From NCBI GenBank assembly GCA_934045905.1, contig CAKOGZ010000083.1, positions 682,001 to 746,000 of the forward strand: a stretch of 64,000 bases of DNA. Reading direction: 5' to 3'. A model generated the notes under the pieces. The model was not told the origin of the DNA and did no database searches. It saw only the letters and a list, made by a program, of their open reading frames with translations. Within the stretch, counting starts at the first letter, position 1. Every line of letters starts with the position of its first letter. Made by a program: the position numbers and the translations under genes. This document shows positions 10,791 to 23,238 of this stretch, one piece after another. The DNA comes from Leuctra nigra (lineage: Eukaryota; Arthropoda; Insecta; Plecoptera; Leuctridae).

Positions 10791-13561
10791 CCTACACAAC
10801 GTTATGCCGAGAAATGTAATAAAACACTTTTCGAAAAAAAATAGGCTTATAAATAAAATTATAAAAAAGAACCCCACTCTGCCCCCTTGGAGTCGCCCGA
10901 CGCTGCCCTGTCAGATTATTATATAATAAAGTTAGGTTAATACAGGTTAGCGAAGCGAGCGTAGCTGACTCATCACAAGCTTTAACCTCCATTGACTAAA
11001 AAATGGATGAAAACCTAGGAAATGAGGAAAATCTAAGGAACATTGTTAATTGTTACATTGTTACCTTTGTAGGCTAACCTACATTGTTGGTCAATATACA
11101 TTGACAAAAAAATGGATGAAAATCTATCGGGGGTCGACCCATCAGCTTCTGAATAACATGAACAGTTAATTCCGGCGAATCGGAGAGTCTGACATAAAAA
11201 AGTGTTTCTGCACTTTTTAAGCCTCTCACCATCTTCTATATAGGGTAACGTTGTCAACTCTCTTAGAGTAATAGATTCGTCACAAAGTAGGAAACAAATA
11301 AAAAAATATCAATATGAGCTACTTCTAAAGTGGCACCCCCCTATTTTTATCGAATTTTCTTGAAGCCTACACAACGTTATGCCGAGAAATGAAATAAAAC
11401 ACTTTTCGAAAATAATAGGCTTATAAATAAAATTATAAAAAAGAACCCCACTCTGCCCCCTTGGAGTCGCCCGACGCTGCCCTGTCAGATTATTATATAA
11501 TAAAGTTAGGTTAATACAGGTAAGCGAAGCGAGCGTAGCTGACTCATCACAAGCTTTAACCTCCATTGACTAAAAAATGGATGAAAACCTAGGAAATGAG
11601 GAAAATCTAAGGAACATTGTTAATTGTTACATTGTTACCTTTGTAGGCTAACCTACATTGTTGGTCAATATACATTGACAAAAAAATTGAAGAAAATCTA
11701 TCGGGGGTCGACCCATCAGCTTCTGAATAACATGAACAGTTAATTCCGGCGAATCGGAGAGTCTGACATAAAAAAGTGTTTCTGCACTTTTTAAGCCTCT
11801 CACCATCTACTATATAGGGTAACGTTGTCAACTCTCTTAGAGTAATAGATTCGTCACAAAGTAGGAAACAAATACAAAAATATCAATATGAGCTACTTCT
11901 AAAGTGGCACCCCCCTATTTTTATCGAATTTTCTTGAAGCCTACACAACGTTATGCCGAGAAATGAAATAAAACACTTTTCGAAAAAAAATAGGCTTATA
12001 AATAAAATTATAAAAAAGAACCCCACTCTGCCCCCTTGGAGTCGCCCGACGCTGCCCTGTCAGATTATTATATAATAAAGTTAGGTTAATACAGGTTAGC
12101 GAAGCGAGCGTAGCTGACTCATCACAAGCTTTAACCTCCATTGACTAAAAAATGGATGAAAACCTAGGAAATGAGGAAAATCTAAGGAACATTGTTAATT
12201 GTTACATTGTTACCTTTGTAGGCTAACCTACATTGTTGGTCAATATACATTGACAAAAAAATGGATGAAAATCTATCGGGGGTCGACCCATCAGCTTCTG
12301 AATAACATGAACAGTTAATTCCGGCGAATCGGAGAGTCTGACATAAAAAAGTGTTTCTGCACTTTTTAAGCCTCTCACCATCTACTATATAGGGTAACGT
12401 TGTCAACTCTCTTAGAGTAATAGATTCGTCACAAAGTAGGAAACAAATAAAAAAATATCAATATGAGCTACTTCTAAAGTGGCACCCCCCTATTTTTATT
12501 GAATTTTCTTGAAGCCTACACAACGTTATGCCGAGAAATGAAATAAAACACTTTTCGAAAATAATAGGCTTATAAATAAAATTATAAAAAAGAACCCCAC
12601 TCTGCCCCCTTGGAGTCGCCCGACGCTGCCCTGTCAGATTATTATATAATAAAGTTAGGTTAATACAGGTTAGCGAAGCGAGCGTAGCTGACTCATCACA
12701 AGCTTTAACCTCCATTGACTAAAAAATGGATGAAAACCTAGGAAATGAAGAAAATCTAAGGAACATTGTTAATTGTTACATTGTTACCTTTGTAGGCTAA
12801 CCTACATTGTTGGTCGATATACATTGACAAAAAAAATGGATGAAAATCTATCGGGGGTCGACCCATCAGCTTCTGAATAACATGAACAGTTAATTCCGGC
12901 GAATCGGAGAGTCTGACATAAAAAAGTGTTTCTGCACTTTTTAAGCCTCTCACCATCTTCTATATAGGGTAACGTTGTCAACTCTCTTAGAGTAATAGAT
13001 TCGTCACAAAGTAGGAAACAAATAAAAAAATATCAATATGAGCTACTTCTAAAGTGGCACCCCCCTATTTTTATCGAATTTTCTTGAAGCCTACACAACG
13101 TTATGCCGAGAAATGAAATAAAACACTTTTCGAAAATAATAGGCTTACCATTAACATGTAAAAAAAAATCTCCCCTCTGCCTCCTGGAGTCGCCCGACGT
13201 TGCCCGGTCAGATAATTTTATAATAAAGTTAGGTTAGGGTAGGTTAGCGAAGCGAGCGAAGCGAGCGTAGCTGACCCTTAACAAGCTTTAACCTACAGTG
13301 ACAAAAAATTGATGTAAACCTATCAGGATTGTGCCCTTCTGCTTCTGAAGGACATAAACTAAGAAATGCGGCGTATCGGAGCGTCTGACAGAAAAAAGTG
13401 TTTCTGCACTTTTTAAGCCTCTCTCCATCAACTATATGGTGTATCATTTTCAGCTCTCTAAGAGTAATAGATTCGTCACAAAGTAGGAAACAAACAAAAC
13501 TTTTTCAATATGACCTACTTCTAAAGTGGCACCCCCCTGTTTTTATCGAATTTTCTTGATG
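10791..13561 (+). repeat. HOR I, first five units (B-B-B-B-A, 2771 bp)
   Basis: Unit starts are B 10791, B 11366 (574 bp), B 11940, B 12515 and A 13090. It matches the first five units of HOR I copies 1 and 2, including the GAAGAAAAT marker in the second B (near 11692) and AATGAAGAAAAT in the fourth (near 12747). The expected closing B-B-A is absent and is replaced by B-A. Confidence 0.92.
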
Positions 13562-14608
13562 CCTACACAACGTTATGCCGAGAAATGTAATAAAACACTT
13601 TTCGAAAAAAAATAGGCTTATAAATAAAATTATAAAAAAGAACCCCACTCTGCCCCCTTGGAGTCGCCCGACGCTGCCCTGTCAGATTATTATATAATAA
13701 AGTTAGGTTAATACAGGTTAGCGAAGCGAGCGTAGCTGACTCATCACAAGCTTTAACCTCCATTGACTAAAAAATGGATGAAAACCTAGGAAATGAGGAA
13801 AATCTAAGGAACATTGTTAATTGTTACATTGTTACCTTTGTAGGCTAACCTACATTGTTGGTCAATATACATTGACAAAAAAATGGATGAAAATCTATCG
13901 GGGGTCGACCCATCAGCTTCTGAATAACATGAACAGTTAATTCCGGGGAATCGGAGAGTCTGACATAAAAAAATGTTTCTGCACTTTTTAAGCCTCTCAC
14001 CATCTACTATATAGGGTAACGTTGTCAACTCTCTTAGAGAAATAGATTCGTCACAAAGTAGGAAACAAATAAAAAAATATCAATATGAGCTACTTCTAAA
14101 GTGGCACCCCCCTATTTTTATCGAATTTTCTTGAAGCCTACACAACGTTATGCCGAGAAATGAAATAAAACACTTTTCGAAAATAATAGGCTTAACATTA
14201 ACATGTAAAAAAAAATCTCCCCTCTGCCTCCTGGAGTCGCCCGACGTTGCCTGGTCAGATAATTTTATAATAAAGTTAGGTAAGGGTAGGTTAGCGAAGC
14301 GAGCGAAGCGAGCGTAGCTGACCCTTAACAAGCTTTAACCTACAGTGACAAAAAATTGATGAAAACCTATCAGGATTGTGCCCTTCTGCTTCTGAAGGAC
14401 ATAAACTAAGAAATGCGGCGTATCGGAGCGTCTGACAGAAAAAAGTGTTTCTGCACTTTTTAAGCCTCTCTCCATCAACTATATGGTGTATCATTTTTAG
14501 CTCTCTAAGAGTAATAGATTCGTCACAAAGTAGGAAACAAACAAAACTTTTTCAATATGACCTACTTCTAAAGTGGCACCCCCCTGTTTTTATCGAATTT
14601 TCTTGATG
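13562..14608 (+). repeat. B-A pair closing the HOR I region
   Basis: Unit starts are B 13562 and A 14137. Compared with HOR I one B is missing. The B has private changes (TTCCGGGGAATCGG near 13941 and TTAGAGAAATAG near 14034), and the A has GTTGCCTGGTCAG near 14245, so this pair has drifted from the homogenised copies to its left. Confidence 0.88.
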
Positions 14609-16332
14609 CCTACACAACGTTATGCCGAGAAATGAAATAAAACACTTTTCGAAAAAAAATAGGCTTATAAATAAAATTATAAAAAAGAACCCCACTCTGC
14701 CCCCTTGGAGTCGCCCGACGCTGCCCTGTCAGATTATTATATAATAAAGTTAGGTTAATACAGGTTAGCGAAGCGAGCGTAGCTGACTCATCACAAGCTT
14801 TAACCTCCATTGACTAAAAAATGGATGAAAACCTAGGAAATGAGGAAAATCTAAAGAACATTGTTATATGTTACATTGTTACCTTTGTAGGCTAACCTAC
14901 ATTGTTGGTCAATATACATTGACAAAAAAATGGATGAAAATCTATCGGGGGTCGACCCATCAGCTTCTGAATAACATGAACAGTTAATTCCGGCGAATCG
15001 GAGAGTCTGACATAAAAAAGTGTTTCTGCACTTTTTAAGCCTCTCACCATCTACTATATAGGGTAACGTTGTCAACTCTCTTAGAGTAATAGATTCGTCA
15101 CAAAGTAGGAAACAAATAAAAAAATATCAATATGAGCTACTTCTAAAGTGGCACCCCCCTATTTTTATTGAATTTTCTTGAAGCCTACACAACGTTATGC
15201 CGAGAAATGAAATAAAACACTTTTCGAAAATAATAGGCTTATAAATAAAATTATAAAAAAGAACCCCACTCTGCCCCCTTGGAGTCGCCCGACGCTGCCC
15301 TGTCAGATAATTATATAATAAAGTTAGGTTAATACAGGTTAGCGAAGCGAGCGTAGCTGACTCATCACAAGCTTTAACCTCCATTGACTAAAAAATGGAT
15401 GAAAACCTAGGAAATGAAGAAAATCTAAGGAACATTGTTAATTGTTACATTGTTACCTTTGTAGGCTAACCTTCATTGTTGGTCAATATACATTGACAAA
15501 AAAAATGGATGAAAATCTATCGGGGGTCGACCCATCAGCTTCTGAATAACATGAACAGTTAATTCCGGCGAATCGGAGAGTCTGACATAAAAAAGTGTTT
15601 CTGCACTTTTTAAGCCTCTCACCATCTACTATATAGGGTAACGTTGTCAACTCTCTTAAAGTAATAGATTCGTCACAAAGTAGGAAACAAATAAAAAAAT
15701 ATCAATATGAGCTACTTCTAAAGTGGCACCCCCCTATTTTTATCGAATTTTCTTGAAGCCTACACAACGTTATGCCGAGAAATGAAATAAAACACTTTTC
15801 GATAATAATAGGCTTATAAATAAAATTATAAAAAAGAACCCCACTCTGCCCCCTTGGAGTCGCCCGACGCTGCCCTGTCAGATTATTATATAATAAAGTT
15901 AGGTTAATACAGGTTAGCGAAGCGAGCGTAGCTGACTCATCACAAGCTTTAACCTCCATTGACTAAAAAATGGATGAAAACCTAGGAAATGAGGAAAATC
16001 TAAGGAACATTGTTAATTGTTACATTGTTACCTTTGTAGGCTAACCTACATTGTTGGTCAATATACATTGACAATAAAATGGAAGAAAATCTATCGGGGG
16101 TCGACCCATCAGCTTCTGAATAACATGAACAGTTAATTCCGGCGAATCGGAGAGTCTGACATAAAAAAGTGTTTCTGCACTTTTTAAGCCTCTCACCATC
16201 TACTATATAGGGTAACGTTGTCAACTTTCTTAGAGTAATAGATTCGTCACAAAGTAGGAAACAAATAAAAAAATATCAATATGAGCTACTTCTAAAGTGG
16301 CACCCCCCTATTTTTATCGAATTTTCTTGAAG
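14609..16332 (+). repeat. Transitional B-B-B block
   Basis: Unit starts are B 14609, B 15184 and B 15759 (574 bp). The units carry private variants: CTAAAGAACATTGTTATATG near 14851, TCAGATAATTATATAAT near 15303 and TCGATAATAATAGG near 15799. They sit between HOR I and HOR II and look less homogenised than either neighbour. Confidence 0.88.
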
Positions 16333-19103
16333 CCTACACAACGTTATGCCGAGAAATGAAATAAAACACTTTTCGAAAAAAAATAGGCTTATAAATAAAA
16401 TTATAAAAAAGAACCCCACTCTGCCCCCTTGGAGTCGCCCGACGCTGCCCTGTCAGATTATTATATAATAAAGTTAGGTTAATACAGGTTAGCGAAGCGA
16501 GCGTAGCTGACTCATCACAAGCTTTAACCTCCATTGACTAAAAAATGGATGAAAACCTAGGAAATGAGGAAAATCTAAGGAACATTGTTAATTGTTACAT
16601 TGTTACCTTTGTAGGCTAACCTACATTGTTGGTCAATATACATTGACAAAAAAATGGATGAAAATCTATCGGGGGTCGACCCATCAGCTTCTGAATAACA
16701 TGAACAGTTAATTCCGGCGAATCGGAGAGTCTGACATAAAAAAGTGTTTCTGCACTTTTTAAGCCTCTCACCATCTTCTATATAGGGTAACGTTGTCAAC
16801 TCTCTTAGAGTAATAGATTCGTCACAAAGTAGGAAACAAATAAAAAAATATCAATATGAGCTACTTCTAAAGTGGCACCCCCCTATTTTTATCGAATTTT
16901 CTTGAAGCCTACACAACGTTATGCCGAGAAATGAAATAAAACACTTTTCGAAAATAATAGGCTTATAAATAAAATTATAAAAAAGAACCCCACTCTGCCC
17001 CCTTGGAGTCGCCCGACGCTGCCCTGTCAGATTATTATATAATAAAGTTAGGTTAATACAGGTTAGCGAAGCGAGCGTAGCTGACTCATCACAAGCTTTA
17101 ACCTCCATTGACTAAAAAATGGATGAAAACCTAGGAAATGAGGAAAATCCAAGGAACATTGTTAATTGTTACATTGTTACCTTTGTAGGCTAACCTACAT
17201 TGTTGGTCAATATACATTGACAAAAAAATGGAAGAAAATCTATCGGGGGTCGACCCATCAGCTTCTGAATAACATGAACAGTTAATTCCGGCGAATCGGA
17301 GAGTCTGACATAAAAAAGTGTTTCTGCACTTTTTAAGCCTCTCACCATCTACTATATAGGGTAACGTTGTCAACTCTCTTAGAGTAATAGATTCGTCACA
17401 AAGTAGGAAACAAATAAAAAAATATCAATATGAGCTACTTCTAAAGTGGCACCCCCCTATTTTTATCGAATTTTCTTGAAGCCTACACAACGTTATGTCG
17501 AGAAATGAAATAAAACACTTTTCGAAAAAAAATAGGCTTATAAATAAAATTATAAAAAAGAACCCCACTCTGCCCCCTTGGAGTCGCCCGACGCTGCCCT
17601 GTCAGATTATTATATAATAAAGTTAGGTTAATACAGGTTAGCGAAGCGAGCGTAGCTGACTCATCACAAGCTTTAACCTCCATTGACTAAAAAATGGATG
17701 AAAACCTAGGAAATGAGGAAAATCTAAGGAACATTGTTAATTGTTACATTGTTACCTTTGTAGGCTAACCTACATTGTTGGTCAATATACATTGACAAAA
17801 AAATGGATGAAAATCTATCGGGGGTCGACCCATCAGCTTCTGAATAACATGAACAGTTAATTCCGGCGAATCGGAGAGTCTGACATAAAAAAGTGTTTCT
17901 GCACTTTTTAAGCCTCTCACCATCTACTATATAGGGTAACGTTGTCAACTCTCTTAGAGTAATAGATTCGTCACAAAGTAGGAAACAAATAAAAAAATAT
18001 CAATATGAGCTACTTCTAAAGTGGCACCCCCCTATTTTTATTGAATTTTCTTGAAGCCTACACAACGTTATGCCGAGAAATGAAATAAAACACTTTTCGA
18101 AAATAATAGGCTTATAAATAAAATTATAAAAAAGAACCCCACTCTGCCCCCTTGGAGTCGCCCGACGCTGCCCTGTCAGATTATTATATAATAAAGTTAG
18201 GTTAATACAGGTTAGCGAAGCGAGCGTAGCTGACTCATCACAAGCTTTAACCTCCATTGACTAAAAAATGGATGAAAACCTAGGAAATGAAGAAAATCTA
18301 AGGAACATTGTTAATTGTTACATTGTTACCTTTGTAGGCTAACCTACATTGTTGGTCAATATACATTGACAAAAAAAATGGATGAAAATCTATCGGGGGT
18401 CGACCCATCAGCTTCTGAATAACATGAACAGTTAATTCCGGCGAATCGGAGAGTCTGACATAAAAAAGTGTTTCTGCACTTTTTAAGCCTCTCACCATCT
18501 ACTATATAGGGTAACGTTGTCAACTCTCTTAGAGTAATAGATTCGTCACAAAGTAGGAAACAAATAAAAAAATATCAATATGAGCTACTTCTAAAGTGGC
18601 ACCCCCCTATTTTTATCGAATTTTCTTGAAGCCTACACAACGTTATGCCGAGAAATGAAATAAAACACTTTTCGAAAATAATAGGCTTACCATTAACATG
18701 TAAAAAAAAATCTCCCCTCTGCCTCCTGGAGTCGCTTGACGTTGCCCGGTCAGATAATTTTATAATAAAGTTAGGTTAGGGTAGGTTAGCGAAGCGAGCG
18801 AAGCGAGCGTAGCTGACCCTTAACAAGCTTTAACCTACAGTGACAAAAAATTGATGAAAACCTATCAGGATTGTGCCCTTCTGCTTCTGAAGGACATTAA
18901 CTAAGAAATGCGGCGTATCGGAGCGTCTGACAGAAAAAAGTGTTTCTGCACTTTTTAAGCCTCTCTCCATCATCTATATGGTGTATCATTTTCAGCTCTC
19001 TAAGAGTAATAGATTCGTCACAAAGTAGGAAACAAACAAAACTTTTTCAATATGACCTACTTCTAAAGTGGCACCCCCCTGTTTTTATCGAATTTTCTTG
19101 ATG

Positions 19104-19785
19104 CCTACACAACGTTATGCCGAGAAATGTAATAAAACACTTTTCGAAAAAATAGGCTTATAAATAAAATTATAAAAAAGAACCCCACTCTGCCCCCTTG
19201 AAGTCGCCCGACGCTGCCCTGTCAGATTATTATATAATAAAGTTAGGTTAATACAGGTTAGCGAAGCGAGCGTAGCTGACTCATCACAAGCTTTAACCTC
19301 CATTGACTAAAAAATGGATGAAAACCTAGGAAATGAGGAATATCTAAGGAACATTGTTAATTGTTACATTGTTACCTTTGTAGGCTAACCTACATTGTTA
19401 GTCAATATACATTGACAAAAAAATGGATGAAAACCTAGGAAATGATGAAAATCTAAGGAACATTGTTAATTGTGACATTGTTACCTTTGTAGGCTAACCT
19501 ACATTGTTGGTCAATATACATTGACAAAAAAATGGATGAAAATCTATCGGGGGTGGACCCATCAGCTTCTGAATAACATGAACAGTTAATTCCGGCGAAT
19601 CGGAGAGTCTGACATAAAAAAGTGTTTCTGCACTTTTTAAGCCTCTCACCATCTACTATATAGGGTAACGTTGTCAACTCTCTTAGAGTAATAGATTCGT
19701 CACAAAGTAGGAAACAAATAAAAAAATATCAATATGAGCTACTTCTAAAGTGGCACCCCCCTATTTTTATCGAATTTTCTTGAAG
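19104..19785 (+). repeat. Reference C unit (682 bp, two modules)
   Basis: This is a B-like unit in which the 109-bp module is present twice in tandem (19326-19434 and 19435-19543). A 2-bp shortening of the A run near 19147 accounts for 682 in place of 684 bp. It belongs to the C subfamily found at 19104, 22557 and 31125, marked by CCTTGAAGTCGC, GAATATCTAAGG and TGTTAGTCAAT. Confidence 0.92.
19326..19543 (+). repeat. Tandem pair of 109-bp modules in a C unit
   Basis: Copy one is 19326-19434, with GGAAATGAGGAATATC. Copy two is 19435-19543, with GGAAATGATGAAAATC. The GAG-to-GAT difference between first and second copies is also seen in the other C units of the window, which points to one ancestral duplication. 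The spacing is exactly 109 bp on both sides. Confidence 0.92.
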
Positions 19786-22700
19786 CCTACACAACGTTAT
19801 GCCGAGAAATGAAATAAAACACTTTTCGAAAAAAAATAGGCTTATAAATAAAATTATAAAAAAGAACCCCACTCTGCCCCCTTGGAGTCGCCCGACGCTG
19901 CCCTGTCAGATTATTATATAATAAAGTTAGGTTAATACAGGTTAGCGAAGCGAGCGTAGCTGACTCATCACAAGCTTTAACCTCCATTGACTAAAAAATG
20001 GATGAAAACCTAGGAAATGAGGAAAATCTAAGGAACATTGTTAATTGTTACATTGTTACCTTTGTAGGCTAACCTACATTGTTGGTCAATATACATTGAC
20101 AAAAAAATGGATGAAAATCTATCGGGGGTCGACCCATCAGCTTCTGAATAACATGAACAGTTAATTCCGGCGAATCGGAGAGTCTGACATAAAAAAGTGT
20201 TTCTGCACTTTTTAAGCCTCTCACCATCTTCTATATAGGGTAACGTTGTCAACTCTCTTAGAGTAATAGATTCGTCACAAAGTAGGAAACAAATAAAAAA
20301 ATATCAATATGAGCTACTTCTAAAGTGGCACCCCCCTATTTTTATCGAATTTTCTTGAAGCCTACACAACGTTATGCCGAGAAATGAAATAAAACACTTT
20401 TCGAAAATAATAGGCTTATAAATAAAATTATAAAAAAGAACCCCACTCTGCCCCCTTGGAGTCGCCCGACGCTGCCCTGTCAGATTATTATATAATAAAG
20501 TTAGGTTAATACAGGTTAGCGAAGCGAGCGTAGCTGACTCATCACAAGCTTTAACCTCCATTGACTAAAAAATGGATGAAAACCTAGGAAATGAGGAAAA
20601 TCCAAGGAACATTGTTAATTGTTACATTGTTACCTTTGTAGGCTAACCTACATTGTTGGTCAATATACATTGACAAAAAAATGGAAGAAAATCTATCGGG
20701 GGTCGACCCATCAGCTTCTGAATAACATGAACAGTTAATTCCGGCGAATCGGAGAGTCTGACATAAAAAAGTGTTTCTGCACTTTTTAAGCCTCTCACCA
20801 TCTACTATATAGGGTAACGTTGTCAACTCTCTTAGAGTAATAGATTCGTCACAAAGTAGGAAACAAATAAAAAAATATCAATATGAGCTACTTCTAAAGT
20901 GGCACCCCCCTATTTTTATCGAATTTTCTTGAAGCCTACACAACGTTATGTCGAGAAATGAAATAAAACACTTTTCGAAAAAAAATAGGCTTATAAATAA
21001 AATTATAAAAAAGAACCCCACTCTGCCCCCTTGGAGTCGCCCGACGCTGCCCTGTCAGATTATTATATAATAAAGTTAGGTTAATACAGGTTAGCGAAGC
21101 GAGCGTAGCTGACTCATCACAAGCTTTAACCTCCATTGACTAAAAAATGGATGAAAACCTAGGAAATGAGGAAAATCTAAGGAACATTGTTAATTGTTAC
21201 ATTGTTACCTTTGTAGGCTAACCTACATTGTTGGTCAATATACATTGACAAAAAAATGGATGAAAATCTATCGGGGGTCGACCCATCAGCTTCTGAATAA
21301 CATGAACAGTTAATTCCGGCGAATCGGAGAGTCTGACATAAAAAAGTGTTTCTGCACTTTTTAAGCCTCTCACCATCTACTATATAGGGTAACGTTGTCA
21401 ACTCTCTTAGAGTAATAGATTCGTCACAAAGTAGGAAACAAATAAAAAAATATCAATATGAGCTACTTCTAAAGTGGCACCCCCCTATTTTTATTGAATT
21501 TTCTTGAAGCCTACACAACGTTATGCCGAGAAATGAAATAAAACACTTTTCGAAAATAATAGGCTTATAAATAAAATTATAAAAAAGAACCCCACTCTGC
21601 CCCCTTGGAGTCGCCCGACGCTTCCCTGTCAGATTATTATATAATAAAGTTAGGTTAATACAGGTTAGCGAAGCGAGCGTAGCTGACTCATCACAAGCTT
21701 TAACCTCCATTGACTAAAAAATGGATGAAAACCTAGGAAATGAAGAAAATCTAAGGAACATTGTTAATTGTTACATTGTTACCTTTGTAGGCTAACCTAC
21801 ATTGTTGGTCAATATACATTGACAAAAAAAATGGATGAAAATCTATCGGGGGTCGACCCATCAGCTTCTGAATAACATGAACAGTTAATTCCGGCGAATC
21901 GGAGAGTCTGACATAAAAAAGTGTTTCTGCACTTTTTAAGCCTCTCACCATCTACTATATAGGGTAACGTTGTCAACTCTCTTAGAGTAATAGATTCGTC
22001 ACAAAGTAGGAAACAAATAAAAAAATATCAATATGAGCTACTTCTAAAGTGGCACCCCCCTATTTTTATCGAATTTTCTTGAAGCCTACACAACGTTATG
22101 CCGAGAAATGAAATAAAACACTTTTCGAAAATAATAGGCTTACCATTAACATGTAAAAAAAAATCTCCCCTCTGCCTCCTGGAGTCGCTTGACGTTGCCC
22201 GGTCAGATAATTTTATAATAAAGTTAGGTTAGGGTAGGTTAGCGAAGCGAGCGAAGCGAGCGTAGCTGACCCTTAACAAGCTTTAACCTACAGTGACAAA
22301 AAATTGATGAAAACCTATCAGGATTGTGCCCTTCTGCTTCTGAAGGACATTAACTAAGAAATGCGGCGTATCGGAGCGTCTGACAGAAAAAAGTGTTTCT
22401 GCACTTTTTAAGCCTCTCTCCATCATCTATATGGTGTATCATTTTCAGCTCTCTAAGAGTAATAGATTCGTCACAAAGTAGGAAACAAACAAAACTTTTT
22501 CAATATGACCTACTTCTAAAGTGGCACCCCCCTGTTTTTATCGAATTTTCTTGATGCCTACACAACGTTATGCCGAGAAATGTAATAAAACACTTTTCGA
22601 AAAAATAGGCTTATAAATAAAATTATAAAAAAGAACCCCACTCTGCCCCCTTGAAGTCGCCCGACGCTGCCCTGTCAGATTATTATATAATAAAGTTAGG

Positions 22701-23238
22701 TTAATACAGGTTAGCGAAGCGAGCGTAGCTGACTCATCACAAGCTTTAACCTCCATTGACTAAAAAATGGATGAAAACCTAGGAAATGAGGAATATCTAA
22801 GGAACATTGTTAATTGTTACATTGTTACCTTTGTAGGCTAACCTACATTGTTAGTCAATATACATTGACAAAAAAATGGATGAAAACCTAGGAAATGATG
22901 AAAATCTAAGGAACATTGTTAATTGTGACATTGTTACCTTTGTAGGCTAACCTACATTGTTGGTCAATATACATTGACAAAAAAATGGATGAAAATCTAT
23001 CGGGGGTGGACCCATCAGCTTCTGAATAACATGAACAGTTAATTCCGGCGAATCGGAGAGTCTGACATAAAAAAGTGTTTCTGCACTTTTTAAGCCTCTC
23101 ACCATCTACTATATAGGGTAACGTTGTCAACTCTCTTAGAGTAATAGATTCGTCACAAAGTAGGAAACAAATAAAAAAATATCAATATGAGCTACTTCTA
23201 AAGTGGCACCCCCCTATTTTTATCGAATTTTCTTGAAG
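19786..23238 (+). repeat. HOR II copy 2 (B-B-B-B-A-C, 3453 bp)
   Basis: Unit starts are B 19786, B 20361 (574 bp), B 20935, B 21510, A 22085 and C 22557. It matches copy 1 at a constant 3453-bp offset, with the same private variants (AATCCAAGG near 20600, GTCGCTTGACG near 22185). One visible difference is GACGCTTCCCTG near 21618 where copy 1 has GACGCTGCCCTG. Confidence 0.93.

Larger units (their letters stand above)
16333..19785 (+). repeat. HOR II copy 1 (B-B-B-B-A-C, 3453 bp)
   Basis: Unit starts are B 16333, B 16908 (574 bp), B 17482, B 18057, A 18632 and C 19104 (682 bp). The B-B-B-B-A part keeps HOR I markers (GAAGAAAAT in the second B, AATGAAGAAAAT in the fourth), so HOR II appears to be a HOR I segment joined to a C unit. 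The A has a private GTCGCTTGACG near 18732. The second B has AATCCAAGG near 17147 in place of AATCTAAGG. Confidence 0.93.
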
